Below are positions 27,180 to 37,481 of a stretch of 64,000 nt of DNA, piece after piece; within the stretch, counting starts at the first letter, position 1; each line of letters opens with the position of its first letter. Position numbers and translations under genes: made by a program. Under the pieces are notes generated by a model, which saw only the letters and a program-made list of their open reading frames with translations, did not search any database and had not been told where the DNA came from. Source of the DNA: Pectobacterium carotovorum (GTDB lineage Bacteria > Pseudomonadota > Gammaproteobacteria > Enterobacterales > Enterobacteriaceae); the NCBI GenBank assembly GCA_016415585.1, contig CP066552.1:3844001-3908000 (forward strand), in the 5' to 3' direction.

Positions 27180-27193
27180 TTGATCTAGATCAA
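27180..27193. promoter_or_regulatory. FNR box upstream of chemoreceptor 1
   Basis: TTGATCTAGATCAA is a perfect TTGAT-N4-ATCAA palindrome, 111 bp before the ATG at 27304. TACACT at 27211 is a possible -10, which would place the box near -36 to -41, an activating position. A CRP contribution is possible because the half sites overlap. Confidence 0.75.
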
Positions 27194-27303
27194 TAACTGA
27201 AATGAATGTTTACACTCCGTGATTAATTTTTTCTCATTTACTGCCGTTAACGCATGTGAAGCAAGACTAAAAAGTAACCTTTTTTATTATAAGAGACACA
27301 CAT

Positions 27304-29244
27304 ATGTTGGGACTTTCTTTTAAACACTGGGGCCTGGGTATCAAGCTATCAGCCATCGCTTCACTGAGCGTGGCGATACTTTTTATCGCATTCACCCTAT
27401 CCCTCACCCGATCAGCAGGCAATCAACTCAAAGCTCTGACCCTTAACGACATGCAGAGCCAGGTGAATGGCGTCACCGACATGATCAACATGTACGATGC
27501 CAGCCTACAAGCCGAGGTCAGCAACTATACGCGGCTGCTGGCAAGCTTTCTGCCGACGCAGTTTTCACTGGATAACGTTAATCGCACGCCTTTCGGAAGC
27601 ACCTCTCACCCAACGCTTAAGGCTGGTGATACGGTACTGAACCTCAACACCGAAGTACCGGACGACTTTCTGAGCCGTACCCACGCGATCTCAACGATTT
27701 TTGTCCGTGATGGAGAGGATTTTACGCGCATCACCACTTCACTGAAAAAAGAAGATGGATCGCGTGCGATGGGCACCAAACTCGATCGTGAAAGCCCGGC
27801 CTATGCGCCCGTGATGAAAGGCGACACCTACAGTGGGTTAGCCACGCTTTTCGGCAAACAGTACATCACCCAGTATCAACCGATACGCGATAGTGAAAAC
27901 AAGGTTATCGGTATTCTGTTCGTCGGTGTCGACATCACGAAGCAATTTACCGAGATGCAACAAACTATTCTGAACAAGAAAATCGGTGAAACAGGCCATT
28001 TCTTTGTCCTTAGCACGAAAAAAGGAAAGGATGCGGGTAACTATCTTTACCACCAAAGCAATGCCAACCAGCGCCCTGACTGGTCGGAAGGTGCGTTAGA
28101 GAAAGCGCTAGCAACCGGTAATGGTACGCTCGAATACGACAACAATACGATGACGGGCGAAGAAAGAACCCGAATCATGGTGTACCGCAGTATTCCGCAG
28201 TGGAACTGGATTGTTGCAGGCGCAGTGAGCAAAGAAAGCCTAATGGCAGAGGTTAACCACACCCGTAACTTGTTTTTGGGCGGTGGCATTATTCTGGTTC
28301 TGCTCTTCGCAGGATTCTTTGTCGTACTGACGCGCAAATGGCTGAGCCAGCCGCTGGTTGAAATCGTTAAAGTGGCGGAACAGTTTTCTGCCGGTAACCT
28401 GACAGCAACGCTCTCAAGCAACCGTTATGATGAAGTTGGCCGCCTGATCGATGCCATTAACGGCATTGGACAAGGGCTAACGACCATCGTATCGCAAGTG
28501 AGAAATTCATCCGAAGAAATCAGTGCCAGCACCGATGCGCTGGCTGCCGATAGCGAAAACATCAGCGAGCAGATTGTCCGTCAGGCCAGTAGCGTCGAAG
28601 AGACGTCTGCCAGCATGGAGCAACTCTCCGCCAGCGTGAAGCAGAACGCCGATAACGTCTCCGCCGCCAAAGATCTTGCAGAGCAGAGCGCCGTAGCAGC
28701 ACGAAACGGCAGCCAGACCGTCACCGACTCCGTTTCGACGATGAGCGATATCAAAAACTCATCCCAGCGGATTGCCGATATCACGACGGTAATCGAATCT
28801 ATCGCTTTCCAGACCAATATTCTGGCATTGAATGCTGCGGTAGAAGCCGCTCGAGCAGGCGAACATGGCAGAGGCTTCGCCGTAGTTGCTGCCGAAGTAC
28901 GGGCACTGGCACAGCGCAGTTCTACCGCCGTGAAAGAGATTGAAGCCCTGATTGATGAATCACTGGAGAAAATCGAAGCGGGTTATCATTTCTCAGAAAA
29001 AACGCAGGCGGTCATGGACGACTTGCGTAACCGTATCTTGCAGGTCAGTACCATCGTGAACGATATCGATATCGCCTCACGCGAGCAGTCCGCGGGTATC
29101 AGCCAGGTGAACATCGCGATTGTACAGATTGGTCAGGCAACACAGGAAAACGCCATTCTGGTCAACAATTCGGAAGACACCGCACAGAGCCTGCGCCAGA
29201 AAGGCCACCACCTCAGCGAGCTGGTCAGCGTCTTCCGTATTTAA
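27304..29244 (+). CDS. Methyl-accepting chemotaxis protein 1 (Cache sensor)
   Basis: 646 residues. TM1 near 14-34, a periplasmic Cache_3/Cache_2-type domain to about 320 (ISTIFVRDGEDFTRITTS, GKQYITQYQPIRDSENKVIG, IGETGHFFVLS, SIPQWNWIVAGAV), TM2 (LFLGGGIILVLLFAGFFVVL), HAMP, and a cytoplasmic signalling hairpin with IAFQTNILALNAAVEAARAG. No CheR-binding pentapeptide at the C-terminus (ends LVSVFRI). Ligand unknown; Cache domains often sense small organic acids or amino acids. The upstream FNR box suggests higher expression without oxygen. Confidence 0.93.
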   Translation: MLGLSFKHWGLGIKLSAIASLSVAILFIAFTLSLTRSAGNQLKALTLNDMQSQVNGVTDMINMYDASLQAEVSNYTRLLASFLPTQFSLDNVNRTPFGSTSHPTLKAGDTVLNLNTEVPDDFLSRTHAISTIFVRDGEDFTRITTSLKKEDGSRAMGTKLDRESPAYAPVMKGDTYSGLATLFGKQYITQYQPIRDSENKVIGILFVGVDITKQFTEMQQTILNKKIGETGHFFVLSTKKGKDAGNYLYHQSNANQRPDWSEGALEKALATGNGTLEYDNNTMTGEERTRIMVYRSIPQWNWIVAGAVSKESLMAEVNHTRNLFLGGGIILVLLFAGFFVVLTRKWLSQPLVEIVKVAEQFSAGNLTATLSSNRYDEVGRLIDAINGIGQGLTTIVSQVRNSSEEISASTDALAADSENISEQIVRQASSVEETSASMEQLSASVKQNADNVSAAKDLAEQSAVAARNGSQTVTDSVSTMSDIKNSSQRIADITTVIESIAFQTNILALNAAVEAARAGEHGRGFAVVAAEVRALAQRSSTAVKEIEALIDESLEKIEAGYHFSEKTQAVMDDLRNRILQVSTIVNDIDIASREQSAGISQVNIAIVQIGQATQENAILVNNSEDTAQSLRQKGHHLSELVSVFRI

Positions 29245-29253
29245 CATTCACAC

Positions 29254-29378
29254 GTACCCTAAATAATTCGAGTTGTAGGCAGGCGACAAGAGAAGGCATC
29301 CCGATGAGCTTACTCAAGTAAGTAATTCGGGTGCCTAAGCGCAGCCAACACACCTGAGGCTTGAAGTATGCGGGTATA
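29254..29378. repeat. ERIC element (divergent copy)
   Basis: About 125 bp from GTACCCTAAATAATTCGAGT to GCGGGTATA, with AGCTTACTCAAGTAAGTAAT in the middle. Follows chemoreceptor 1. Confidence 0.75.
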
Positions 29379-29476
29379 ACGGACATTGCGTCGCGGCTAT
29401 TGCGCGATGGCCGCCACTTGAGTATTATGCCGACGTTTTTTCACCCATCCCTCACACTGACAAAGGAGACGACATC

Positions 29477-29521
29477 ATGACAACACTTACTCTGATTCTT
29501 TGCAGGACATCTCGGGACTAA
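29477..29521 (+). CDS. 14-residue upstream ORF before rtcB2
   Basis: MTTLTLILCRTSRD-stop, preceded by AAAGGAG at ideal spacing, 84 bp before rtcB2. Far stronger ribosome site than that of rtcB2 itself. It could be a leader peptide regulating the RNA-repair genes, or chance. Confidence 0.35.
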   Translation: MTTLTLILCRTSRD

Positions 29522-29605
29522 TTCCGCATTCTTTTCCACTTTGCGTTATCCCCCCCAGCTGTAGCCTGCCTTACCCTATTTTTAAATTGATCAGCAGGAT
29601 GATCT

Positions 29606-30727
29606 ATGGGCAATGCTATTCGCTCTATTTCGGCGCGTGTCAGTGTGATCGCGACGGAAAACACTTGGATTGAAGGTAAAGCAATCCAACAACTTCAAAC
29701 TACATCACAACTCCCTAATATGGTACGCGTGGCCGGAATGCCAGATTTGCATCCAGGCCGTGGTTACCCCATCGGAGCCGCCTTTTTTTCACAGCAGCGC
29801 TTCTACCCAGCACTGGTCGGGAATGATATCGGCTGCGGCATGGCGTTATGGCACACCGGCCTGAATGCTAAAAAGGTTTCTCTGGATAAGCTGGAAAAAC
29901 GGCTTGGCAGTATTGATGGGCCACTGGAAAACGATATCGATATTCCACCGGCCCTGGCCGATTTCCGCTATTCGTTGGGCACCATCGGCGGTGGTAATCA
30001 TTTTGCAGAATTGCAGCTGCTTGATGAAATTTATCAGCCAGATACGCTGCACGCTCTGCATATTGATCCGAAGCAGTTATTGTTGCTTGTCCATAGCGGC
30101 TCGCGCGGATTAGGGCAATCCATACTGGAAGCTCATGTGCGGGAATTCGGCCATCATGGTCTTGAAGCCAACACGCCTGCTGCTGAAGCCTATTTGGAAC
30201 AGCATCAGTTCGCGCTGACATTTGCTACCAATAATCGGCGGCTGATCGCGCAGCGGATGTTGGAGCAGTGGCATACGCAAGGAGAGGCCGCGCTGGACGT
30301 GAACCACAATCTGGTGACACCAGCAACGATTGAGGGTATTTCCGGCTGGCTGCACCGCAAAGGTGCGACACCTGCCGATTGCGGCCCGGTCATCATTCCC
30401 GGTTCACGCGGTGACTACAGCTACATCGTGCAGCCCATTCCTCACGCCGACAGCCTGTATTCTCTGGCACATGGCGCGGGCAGAAAGTGGATGCGAACGG
30501 AGTGTAAGGATCGACTATCTGCACGTTACAGCGTCCAGCAACTGGCGCGTACTCGTTTCGGTAGCCGTGTTATTTGTCAGGACAGGGAACTGATCTTTCA
30601 GGAAGCGCCAGAGGCTTACAAACCGATAGACAGCGTGATTGGCGCGATGCAGCAGGCGGGGTTAATCACACTGATTGCCCGTCTGAAACCCGTACTCACC
30701 TACAAAACGCGCAGGAGGGATAAATGA
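29606..30727 (+). CDS. rtcB2: RtcB2-type RNA ligase paired with PrfH
   Basis: 373 residues. RtcB joins 2',3'-cyclic phosphate or 3'-phosphate RNA ends to 5'-OH ends through a guanylated His. Seen: [19 protein letters not shown], the metal-binding GNDIGCGM (Cys), [27 protein letters not shown] and the guanylation-site region [11 protein letters not shown]. The PrfH-linked RtcB2 group repairs 16S rRNA cut in the decoding centre, for example by E3-type colicins. Stop overlaps the prfH start by 4 bp (ATGA). Confidence 0.9.
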   Translation: MGNAIRSISARVSVIATENTWIEGKAIQQLQTTSQLPNMVRVAGMPDLHPGRGYPIGAAFFSQQRFYPALVGNDIGCGMALWHTGLNAKKVSLDKLEKRLGSIDGPLENDIDIPPALADFRYSLGTIGGGNHFAELQLLDEIYQPDTLHALHIDPKQLLLLVHSGSRGLGQSILEAHVREFGHHGLEANTPAAEAYLEQHQFALTFATNNRRLIAQRMLEQWHTQGEAALDVNHNLVTPATIEGISGWLHRKGATPADCGPVIIPGSRGDYSYIVQPIPHADSLYSLAHGAGRKWMRTECKDRLSARYSVQQLARTRFGSRVICQDRELIFQEAPEAYKPIDSVIGAMQQAGLITLIARLKPVLTYKTRRRDK

Positions 30728-31347
30728 TATTGCTTCAACTTTCCGCTGCGCAGGGGCCGGACGAATGCATGCTGGCAACCGCAAAAGCGTTGCAGGCTCT
30801 GACGCGAGATGCTGCGCGGCACGGTATCGAATGTGAAGTCATCGAAACCGAATCAGGGAAGCGTTCCGGTACGCTGCGTTCCGCCTTGGTTCTGCTAAAC
30901 GGTGAACAGGCGGAACCGCTGGCTGCCAACTGGTGCGGTACGCTTCAGTGGACGTGCAATAGCCCCTGGCGCAAAGGTGGCGGACGCAAGAACTGGTTTA
31001 TTGGCATCGCACGCTTTCATCAGGAACAGGTGTTTGCCGATAACGAGATCCGCTTTGAAGCCACCAAGTCTTCCGGTCCCGGCGGGCAGCATGTGAATAA
31101 AACCGAGTCTGCCGTCCGCGCCACGCATGTCGCCAGCGGCATCACGGTGAAGGTACAGAGTGAACGTAGCCAGCACGCCAACAAGCGTCTGGCCTGTTAT
31201 CTCATCGCCTATCGTCTGGAAGCGTTACAGCAACAGCAGCATGCTGAACTACGGGCACAGCGGCGTCTGTTCCACCATCAGATCGAACGCGGCAATCCGG
31301 TAAAAGTCTTCAAAGGCGAAGACTTTACGCTGGTCGTCTCGCGCTAA
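30724..31347 (+). CDS. prfH: Peptide chain release factor-like protein PrfH
   Basis: 207 residues. Release-factor homologue with the catalytic GGQ in [20 protein letters not shown], but too short for the codon-recognition superdomain of RF1/RF2. PrfH releases peptides from ribosomes with damaged 16S rRNA so that the partner RtcB can repair them; the two genes are translationally coupled here. The C-terminal helix is rich in Gln, Arg and His. Confidence 0.92.
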   Translation: MILLQLSAAQGPDECMLATAKALQALTRDAARHGIECEVIETESGKRSGTLRSALVLLNGEQAEPLAANWCGTLQWTCNSPWRKGGGRKNWFIGIARFHQEQVFADNEIRFEATKSSGPGGQHVNKTESAVRATHVASGITVKVQSERSQHANKRLACYLIAYRLEALQQQQHAELRAQRRLFHHQIERGNPVKVFKGEDFTLVVSR

Positions 31348-31355
31348 CCTCAACT

Positions 31356-31387
31356 CACGGGCGGCACCCACTGCCGCCCGTGATTTT
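31356..31387 (+). terminator. Terminator of rtcB2-prfH
   Basis: CACGGGCGGCA-CCCAC-TGCCGCCCGTG followed by ATTTT. Confidence 0.85.
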
Positions 31388-31461
31388 CCCTGTTAAAGAG
31401 AGTGCCATCTGTTCGATGATAGCGCTACACTCCCGCTATCTACTCCTGTCAGGCTGAAACG

Positions 31462-31770
31462 ATGAACATCATGCGGATACTTTTCTTACCCTTAATACTG
31501 ATGCTGTCCGGCTGCCAGATCATACAAGGAAAGCCTGTCGCGGCACCGCCGCCTGCGGAGAAAGCACTCGAAATTCGCTACGCGCAAACCAGCCAGTTGG
31601 AAAAAATGGGGACGATTTCGGTTAACGTACGCGGAAACGCTGATGATGTGGATCGCGCCCTTCAACAGAAAGCCGATGCCTCCGGCGCACATTATTATGT
31701 GATTGTGCTGAAATCCGAGGCCGCGACACTCCCGGGCATATGGTTCGCTCGCGCCGTCCTGTATCGCTGA
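31462..31770 (+). CDS. bsmA: BsmA (YjfO), biofilm and peroxide-resistance lipoprotein
   Basis: 102 residues. Lipoprotein signal with lipobox LSGC at residues 15-18, then a YhcN/DUF1471 domain (MGTISVNVRGNADDVDRALQQKADASGAHYY). E. coli BsmA affects biofilm stress tolerance and motility. The start is one of two close methionines (MNIMRIL). Confidence 0.87.
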   Translation: MNIMRILFLPLILMLSGCQIIQGKPVAAPPPAEKALEIRYAQTSQLEKMGTISVNVRGNADDVDRALQQKADASGAHYYVIVLKSEAATLPGIWFARAVLYR

Positions 31771-31792
31771 ATCTAAGGGACTCGCAGTAAAA

Positions 31793-31819
31793 CAATACCG
31801 GGCAGATCCCCGGTATTGT
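31793..31819. terminator. Bidirectional terminator between bsmA and yjfL
   Basis: CAATACCGG...CCGGTATTG stem between convergent genes. Confidence 0.65.
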
Positions 31820-31833
31820 CATGCCACGGCAAA

Positions 31834-32232
31834 TTAATACGACATACACGCCGCATTCAGAATCCCGCCGCTGAGCGAAGCGGCACAGAGAAAGGCACCA
31901 GAAGCGATATCGTTATTCTGGATATGCTGGCTGAGGCGCGGCATATACAGGCGCACCGCGAAATAAATCAGCAATTGCACCACCAGCGCGACCACGCCCC
32001 AGGTAATGTAATCCACCAGATTCACCGAATTAATCGCCGCACTGGAAAGCGGGATCACGTAGCCAATCAACGCCCCACCAAACCCAATAGCAGCCGTACC
32101 GTTGTTTTCTTTAATCAGCGCCCATTCATCATGCGGCGTGACGCGGGTGTAAATAAACAGGAAAGCCAGCACCATGGCAAATCCGATAAAGAAATAGGAA
32201 ACGAAAGCGAGTAACGACGTAACAATAGGCAT
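31834..32232 (-). CDS. yjfL: YjfL, DUF350 membrane protein
   Basis: 132 residues with four hydrophobic segments (LLAFVSYFFIGFAMVLAFLF; AAIGFGGALIGYVIPLSS; WGVVALVVQLLIYFAVRLY; ASGAFLCAASLSGGILNAA), the layout of the DUF350 family. Function unknown. Start set at ATG 32232 (MPIVTSL) with AAAGGAA upstream. Confidence 0.88.
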   Translation of the reverse strand: MPIVTSLLAFVSYFFIGFAMVLAFLFIYTRVTPHDEWALIKENNGTAAIGFGGALIGYVIPLSSAAINSVNLVDYITWGVVALVVQLLIYFAVRLYMPRLSQHIQNNDIASGAFLCAASLSGGILNAACMSY

Positions 32233-32557
32233 AGAGATATTCCTTTTAAATGGCGGGTATAGATGATTATTGCATAGCAAAGCGTTTATACATGACTTTA
32301 CGTGATAAACAACGCAAGAATCCCCTGCGGAGCACTTTATCCCTGGTCTTCATATCCGCACGAGTCTCCTCACATTTTTTAAGAAAACGGATAAGTATTG
32401 CGCCTGAAATGCCGATAACAGATAAGGTATTTTTTATTAGTTAGATAGTGCCTGCTTCACCTTCATCACCTGCTTTTTATGCAAACACACAACGACAACT
32501 AATCCGTTCTTGGCCTGCAAAGACGGAAAATAATTAATGAACAAAAGGAAGAGGTTT
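32233..32557. other. Intergenic region upstream of chemoreceptor 2
   Basis: 325 bp between divergent yjfL and an MCP gene. No sigma-28 promoter, RNA or operator that I can support. Confidence 0.45.
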
Positions 32558-34090
32558 ATGCTGCGCTGGATGTCATTTCAAAACCTGTCTGTAACACGAA
32601 AGTTATTGGTGGGATTTGGTTTATTGCTCATCATGGGGGTGATTCTCTCCATGGTCGGCTTTTACGGATTGCACAATAGCGACCAATCGCTGAAGCGCAT
32701 CAGCCGCCTTGGTGCCATGTATGACAAGACCGTTGTCGCCAGAGAAAACAATTTCGGCTATGCGCTGGAGCGTAAAGCACAGTATCTGGAACAGCACGAC
32801 AGTGCGATCAGTAACATTAGCGAAGAACTGTCAGCCTTGCTGAAAGCGATCGACACGGGCCATTGGCCAACGGAAGATAAAAGTACCATTCAGGATATCA
32901 GCACATCACTCAACGCCTATATTACACAGCGCCAGCAGGTTATGAGCCCAGATGTCAGCCAACAGCGGCTCAGTGAATTAAACGCTCAGATGGCGGTGTT
33001 GCAGGAAAATATCAATAAGCTTTACTTCACGGAAGAGACCCGCGCCGGTCATAACGTCATTAGCAGCGATATACAGTTGGGCGTGATTACGCTGATTGCC
33101 ATCATACTCGGTCTGACCACGGCCATTGTTATCTCACGACAGATCGTCCGTCCGCTACACCAGGCGTTACACGCTACCCGCGCAATTGCGGAAGGCGATC
33201 TTACCGTACAGCTTCATAATGAACGCCGCGATGAATTGGGTCAGTTAATTTCAGCCATGGGGCAGATGAACCATAATCTGCACAGCATGATTGATAAAAT
33301 TCGCCTCAGCGCGAACCAGATTTCCTATGCCGCTGGAGAAATTACCGCCGGTAACGTCGATCTTTCTTCTCGCACGACGCAGCAAGCCGCCGCACTTGAA
33401 GAAACTGCCGCCAGTATGGAACAGCTGACGTCAACGGTGAAGCAGAATGCCGATAACGCCCATCAGGCTAACCGGCTGGTCATGGATGCCTCCAATACCG
33501 CGAATCAAGGAGGAGAGCAGGTATCTAAAGCCGTTAATACCATGCACGATATTGCGCAAAGCTCCCACCGCATCGCTGAAATTACCTCAATGATCAACAG
33601 CATCGCGTTTCAGACCAATATCCTGGCGCTCAATGCCGCGGTAGAGGCTGCGCGAGCCGGTGAACAAGGGCGTGGTTTCGCCGTCGTCGCCAGCGAAGTG
33701 CGTAGTCTTGCACAGCGCAGCGCACAGGCGGCCAAAGAGATCGATACACTGATTGCTGAGTCGGTTTCGCAGATTAATAACGGTGCTGCACTCGTTAACG
33801 GCGCGGGGAAAACGATGGAAGGGATTGTCCAGTCAGTGACGCAGGTCCACGACATCATGAAAGACATTACTACCGCGTCGGACGAACAGCATCGCGGCAT
33901 TTCTCAGGTTGGTCAGGCTATTATAGAAATGGATCAGAACACACAGCAAAACACCGTGCTGGTGGAGCAATCCTCATCTGCCGCTCAGTCTCTGGAACAG
34001 CAGGCGCTCATCCTGTCGGATGCGGTCTCCGTTTTCCGGCTTTTACAGCCTTCACAACACGAGGTTCGCAGACTGACATCTGCTGCATAA
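32558..34090 (+). CDS. Methyl-accepting chemotaxis protein 2 (Tar/Tsr-type four-helix sensor)
   Basis: 510 residues. TM1 (KLLVGFGLLLIMGVILSMVGF), a helical periplasmic domain with no Cache features, TM2 (GVITLIAIILGLTTAIVI), HAMP, and the signalling hairpin with MINSIAFQTNILALNAA. Candidate methylation helices are rich in EETAASMEQL. No xWxxF tail (ends RRLTSAA). Start chosen at ATG 32558 because GGAAGAGG precedes it; ATG 32537 is in frame. Ligand unknown. Confidence 0.92.
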   Translation: MLRWMSFQNLSVTRKLLVGFGLLLIMGVILSMVGFYGLHNSDQSLKRISRLGAMYDKTVVARENNFGYALERKAQYLEQHDSAISNISEELSALLKAIDTGHWPTEDKSTIQDISTSLNAYITQRQQVMSPDVSQQRLSELNAQMAVLQENINKLYFTEETRAGHNVISSDIQLGVITLIAIILGLTTAIVISRQIVRPLHQALHATRAIAEGDLTVQLHNERRDELGQLISAMGQMNHNLHSMIDKIRLSANQISYAAGEITAGNVDLSSRTTQQAAALEETAASMEQLTSTVKQNADNAHQANRLVMDASNTANQGGEQVSKAVNTMHDIAQSSHRIAEITSMINSIAFQTNILALNAAVEAARAGEQGRGFAVVASEVRSLAQRSAQAAKEIDTLIAESVSQINNGAALVNGAGKTMEGIVQSVTQVHDIMKDITTASDEQHRGISQVGQAIIEMDQNTQQNTVLVEQSSSAAQSLEQQALILSDAVSVFRLLQPSQHEVRRLTSAA

Positions 34091-34111
34091 GCACTATTTA
34101 GAACACCAGCC

Positions 34112-34152
34112 AAAAAAATCAACGAGGTGCCTGATGGCACCTCGTTATTATT
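34112..34152. terminator. Bidirectional terminator between MCP2 and rlmB
   Basis: AACGAGGTGCC-TGAT-GGCACCTCGTT; a run of seven A on the left gives a T-run for the minus strand, and ATTATT follows on the right. Confidence 0.88.
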
Positions 34153-34166
34153 GATAGCGACGGCAA

Positions 34167-34898
34167 TTATGCGCGCTGGCGAACGGCTTCAAACAGGCAT
34201 ACGCCAGTGGCAACAGAGACATTCAGTGAAGACACGCTGCCCGCCATCGGAATACTGATCAGCTCATCGCAGTGTTCACGAGTCAAACGACGCATACCTT
34301 CCCCTTCCGCGCCCATCACCAGCGCCAGCGGCCCGGTCAGTTTGCTTTGGTACAGTGTATGATCCGCTTCACCCGCCGTGCCGACGATCCAGATGTTACG
34401 TTCCTGCAACAAGCGCATCGTACGGGCAAGATTGGTCACGCTGATAACCGGTACAGTTTCTGCCGCGCCACAGGCCACCTTCTTCACCGTCGCATTCAGT
34501 TGCGCGGAACGATCGCGTGGCACAATCACCGCGTGCACACCCGCCCCATCCGCATTACGCAGGCAAGCACCCAAGTTGTGTGGATCGGTCACGCCGTCCA
34601 ATATCAGCAGGAAAGGCGTTTCCAGATTATCTAACATCGCAGGCAGATCGTTTTCCTGATATTTCCGCCCTTCTTTGACTTTCGCTACGATCCCCTGATG
34701 CACCGCGTCTTCAGCCTGCTTATCCAGCCATTGGCGATTCGCCACTTGAATGACGATGCCCTGCGCTTCCAGCTCCGTAATAACGGACTGAAGGCGACGA
34801 TCGTCGCGTCCTTTCAGAATAAAGACTTCCAGAAAACGCTGTGGATCGCGCTCAAGCAGTGCCTTAACCGCGTGGATACCGTAAATAATTTCGCTCAT
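34167..34898 (-). CDS. rlmB: 23S rRNA (guanosine-2'-O-)-methyltransferase RlmB
   Basis: 243 residues, SPOUT/TrmH family, methylating G2251 in the 23S peptidyl-transferase region. N-terminal L30e-like domain ([18 protein letters not shown]), motif 1 in [18 protein letters not shown], motif 2 [13 protein letters not shown], and knot motif 3 [16 protein letters not shown]. Downstream gene of nsrR-rnr-rlmB, as in E. coli. Confidence 0.97.
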   Translation of the reverse strand: MSEIIYGIHAVKALLERDPQRFLEVFILKGRDDRRLQSVITELEAQGIVIQVANRQWLDKQAEDAVHQGIVAKVKEGRKYQENDLPAMLDNLETPFLLILDGVTDPHNLGACLRNADGAGVHAVIVPRDRSAQLNATVKKVACGAAETVPVISVTNLARTMRLLQERNIWIVGTAGEADHTLYQSKLTGPLALVMGAEGEGMRRLTREHCDELISIPMAGSVSSLNVSVATGVCLFEAVRQRA

Positions 34899-34944
34899 TG
34901 ATACTCTTCAAATTGTGTAAAGCGAGATAACATTCGTCTTGCGG

Positions 34945-34970
34945 GTTGTAGAGACCGAAGTCTCTACAAC
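34945..34970 (-). other. UUCG-capped hairpin between rnr and rlmB
   Basis: GTTGTAGAGAC/GTCTCTACAAC, a perfect 11-bp stem. Read on the minus strand its loop is C(UUCG)G, an unusually stable tetraloop. No T-run, so it more likely sets differential stability or processing than termination. Confidence 0.7.
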
Positions 34971-34983
34971 GTCAAGCCGTTCG

Positions 34984-37440
34984 TTATTCCTCAGATTTCT
35001 TCTTTGCTCGTTTAGCCTTCGTCGCGGCGGCAATTTTACGCGTTTTTTCCGCGTTCTTTTTCGCTTTATCGCGGTTCTTTTTCGGCTTGGCTTTTGGCTT
35101 ATCCGACTTCGCGCTGCTATCGCCTTCTTTGCGGAATGCGGCATCCGGCTCAAAGTTTGCCGGCGCTTTGCTCGCGCTGCGACGACGTCGAGCTGGCTTG
35201 GCCTCACGCGAATCCGGCTTCTTCACACGGTCGCGTGCCGTTTTACCTTCGCCGCGCACCTTGCGCGTGCTGGAAATCAGCGCAAAATCAATGTTGCGCT
35301 CATCCATATGAACGGCTTCAACACGAATTTCGACTTCATCACCCAGACGATAAACCTGCCCGCGCGATTCGCCGATCAGCCGCTGGCCGATATTATCGTA
35401 GCGGTAGTAATCATTATCCAGCGTGGAAACGTGCACCAACCCATCGATAAACAGATCTTTCAGGCGCACGAAGAAGCCAAAACCGGTCACACTGGCGATA
35501 ATCCCCGTAAAGACCTCACCCACGTGATCCTGCATAAAGTCGCATTTCAGCCAGTCTGCAACGTCACGCGTGGCTTCATCCGCACGACGCTCCGTCATCG
35601 AGCAATGCATACCCAGCTGTAGCATCTCATTAATGTCGCTATGCCAGCCGCCCGTTGACGTCCAGCGCTCATGACGATCGCTCAGCAGATACTTAATGGC
35701 GCGGTGCAGTGACAGGTCTGGATAACGACGAATCGGCGATGTGAAATGGCCGTAAGACGTTAATGCCAGACCGAAGTGGCCTCGGTTCTCTGGGTCATAA
35801 ATCGCCTGCTTCATTGAACGCAGCAGCATAGTTTGCAGCATTTCCCGATCGGGACGGTCAGCCAACTCATTCATCAATTCTGCGTAATCTTTCGGCTGTG
35901 GTTTCATTCCACCTTTCAGCGTCAGCCCCAGCTCACCCAGTACGCTACGCAGGGCTAAGACATGGTCTTCACTCGGCTGATCGTGTACGCGGAACAGCGC
36001 AGGTTCTTCGTTTTTCTCCACAAATTTCGCGGCAGAGATATTCGCCAGAATCATGCACTCTTCGATCAGCTTGTGCGCATCATTACGCACCACCGCTTCC
36101 ACACGCTCGATACGGCGTTCAGCGTTGAAAATGAACTTCGCTTCTTCCGTTTCAAACGCGATGCCGCCACGCACTTCACGCGCGTGTTCAAGCGCCTTGT
36201 ACATACGGTGCAGCTCTTCCAACCCACCTACCAGCGGCTTGTAGTGCTCGCGCAGCTCGGCGTCGCCTTGCAGAATATGCCACACTTTAGTGTAGGTCAG
36301 GCGCGCATGCGAACTCATCACCGCTTCATAGAACTTATAGGACGACAGCTTACCCTGCGCCGAGACGGTCATTTCACAGACCATACACAGGCGATCGACC
36401 TGCGGGTTAAGCGAACAGAGTCCGTTCGACAGGACTTCCGGCAACATCGGCACCACCTGCGACGGGAAGTATACCGACGTGCCACGCGCACGCGCTTCAT
36501 GGTCGAGCGCCGTATTTGGCCGAACGTAATAGCTCACGTCCGCAATCGCAACCCATAAACGCCAGCCACCGCCACGTTTCGGTTCACAATGCACCGCGTC
36601 ATCGAAATCGCGAGCATCTTCGCCGTCAATGGTGACCAGCGGCAGCTTACGCAGATCCACACGGCCTTTTTTCGCGGCTTCAGGCACTTCTTCGGAGAGA
36701 TCTTTCACCTGCTCTTCCACTTTAGGTGGCCAGGTGTGCGGAATATCATGAGTACGCAGGGCGATATCCACCGCCAGCCCAGTGCCCATGTTGTCACCGA
36801 GGATCTCGACGATCTTACCCACCGCTTTCGTGCGGCGCGTGGCGCGTTGCGTCAGCTCAACCACCACCACGAAGCCCATGCGAGCACCGTTAATTTCTTC
36901 TTTCGGGATCAGAATATCGAAGCTCAGGCGGCTGTCATCCGGCACCACGAACCCGACACCGGCATCGACAAAATAGCGGCCGACAATTTGTCCGGTACGC
37001 GGTTCCAGCACGCGCACAATGCGCCCTTCACGGCGTCCTTTACGATCAGCACCCAGCGGCTGTGCCAGTGCAACATCGCCGTGAATCGTCCGTTTCATCT
37101 CTTCAGCCGACAGATAAAGATCGTCTTTACGGCCTTCCACGCGCAGGAAGCCGAAACCATCGCGGTGACCAATGACCGTACCGCGCAGCAAATCGAGCTT
37201 TTCCGGCAACGCATAGCACTGACGGCGGGTAAAAATAAGCTGACCATCACGCTCCATCGCACGCAGGCGACGGCGCAGCGCTTCGAGAGCTTCTTCTCCG
37301 GTTAATTGCAGGTCGGCGGCTAATTCTTCCCGGCTAATCGGGGTATCGCGTTTGGCGATGTGCGCCAAAATATATTCACGACTGGGGATGGGGGATTCGT
37401 ATTTTTCTGCTTCGCGTTCCAGGAATGGATCTTGTGACAT
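34984..37440 (-). CDS. rnr: Ribonuclease R
   Basis: 818-residue 3'-to-5' exoribonuclease that degrades structured RNA and acts in rRNA and tmRNA quality control. In order: helix-turn-helix and cold-shock domains ([19 protein letters not shown]), the RNB catalytic domain with the metal aspartates in [15 protein letters not shown], an S1 domain ([18 protein letters not shown]), and a lysine/arginine-rich tail of roughly 80 residues ([18 protein letters not shown]). Start set at ATG 37440 (MSQDPFLER). Confidence 0.97.
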   Translation of the reverse strand: MSQDPFLEREAEKYESPIPSREYILAHIAKRDTPISREELAADLQLTGEEALEALRRRLRAMERDGQLIFTRRQCYALPEKLDLLRGTVIGHRDGFGFLRVEGRKDDLYLSAEEMKRTIHGDVALAQPLGADRKGRREGRIVRVLEPRTGQIVGRYFVDAGVGFVVPDDSRLSFDILIPKEEINGARMGFVVVVELTQRATRRTKAVGKIVEILGDNMGTGLAVDIALRTHDIPHTWPPKVEEQVKDLSEEVPEAAKKGRVDLRKLPLVTIDGEDARDFDDAVHCEPKRGGGWRLWVAIADVSYYVRPNTALDHEARARGTSVYFPSQVVPMLPEVLSNGLCSLNPQVDRLCMVCEMTVSAQGKLSSYKFYEAVMSSHARLTYTKVWHILQGDAELREHYKPLVGGLEELHRMYKALEHAREVRGGIAFETEEAKFIFNAERRIERVEAVVRNDAHKLIEECMILANISAAKFVEKNEEPALFRVHDQPSEDHVLALRSVLGELGLTLKGGMKPQPKDYAELMNELADRPDREMLQTMLLRSMKQAIYDPENRGHFGLALTSYGHFTSPIRRYPDLSLHRAIKYLLSDRHERWTSTGGWHSDINEMLQLGMHCSMTERRADEATRDVADWLKCDFMQDHVGEVFTGIIASVTGFGFFVRLKDLFIDGLVHVSTLDNDYYRYDNIGQRLIGESRGQVYRLGDEVEIRVEAVHMDERNIDFALISSTRKVRGEGKTARDRVKKPDSREAKPARRRRSASKAPANFEPDAAFRKEGDSSAKSDKPKAKPKKNRDKAKKNAEKTRKIAAATKAKRAKKKSEE

Positions 37441-37481
37441 TGCGGTTCCTCCGTTGTCATCAGCAGGAGGCTGAACAAAAT

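Noticed and set aside
34939..37305. Plus-strand open frames opposite rnr
   Set aside because: Shadows of a strongly conserved coding gene with biased third positions; no ribosome sites or recognisable domains.
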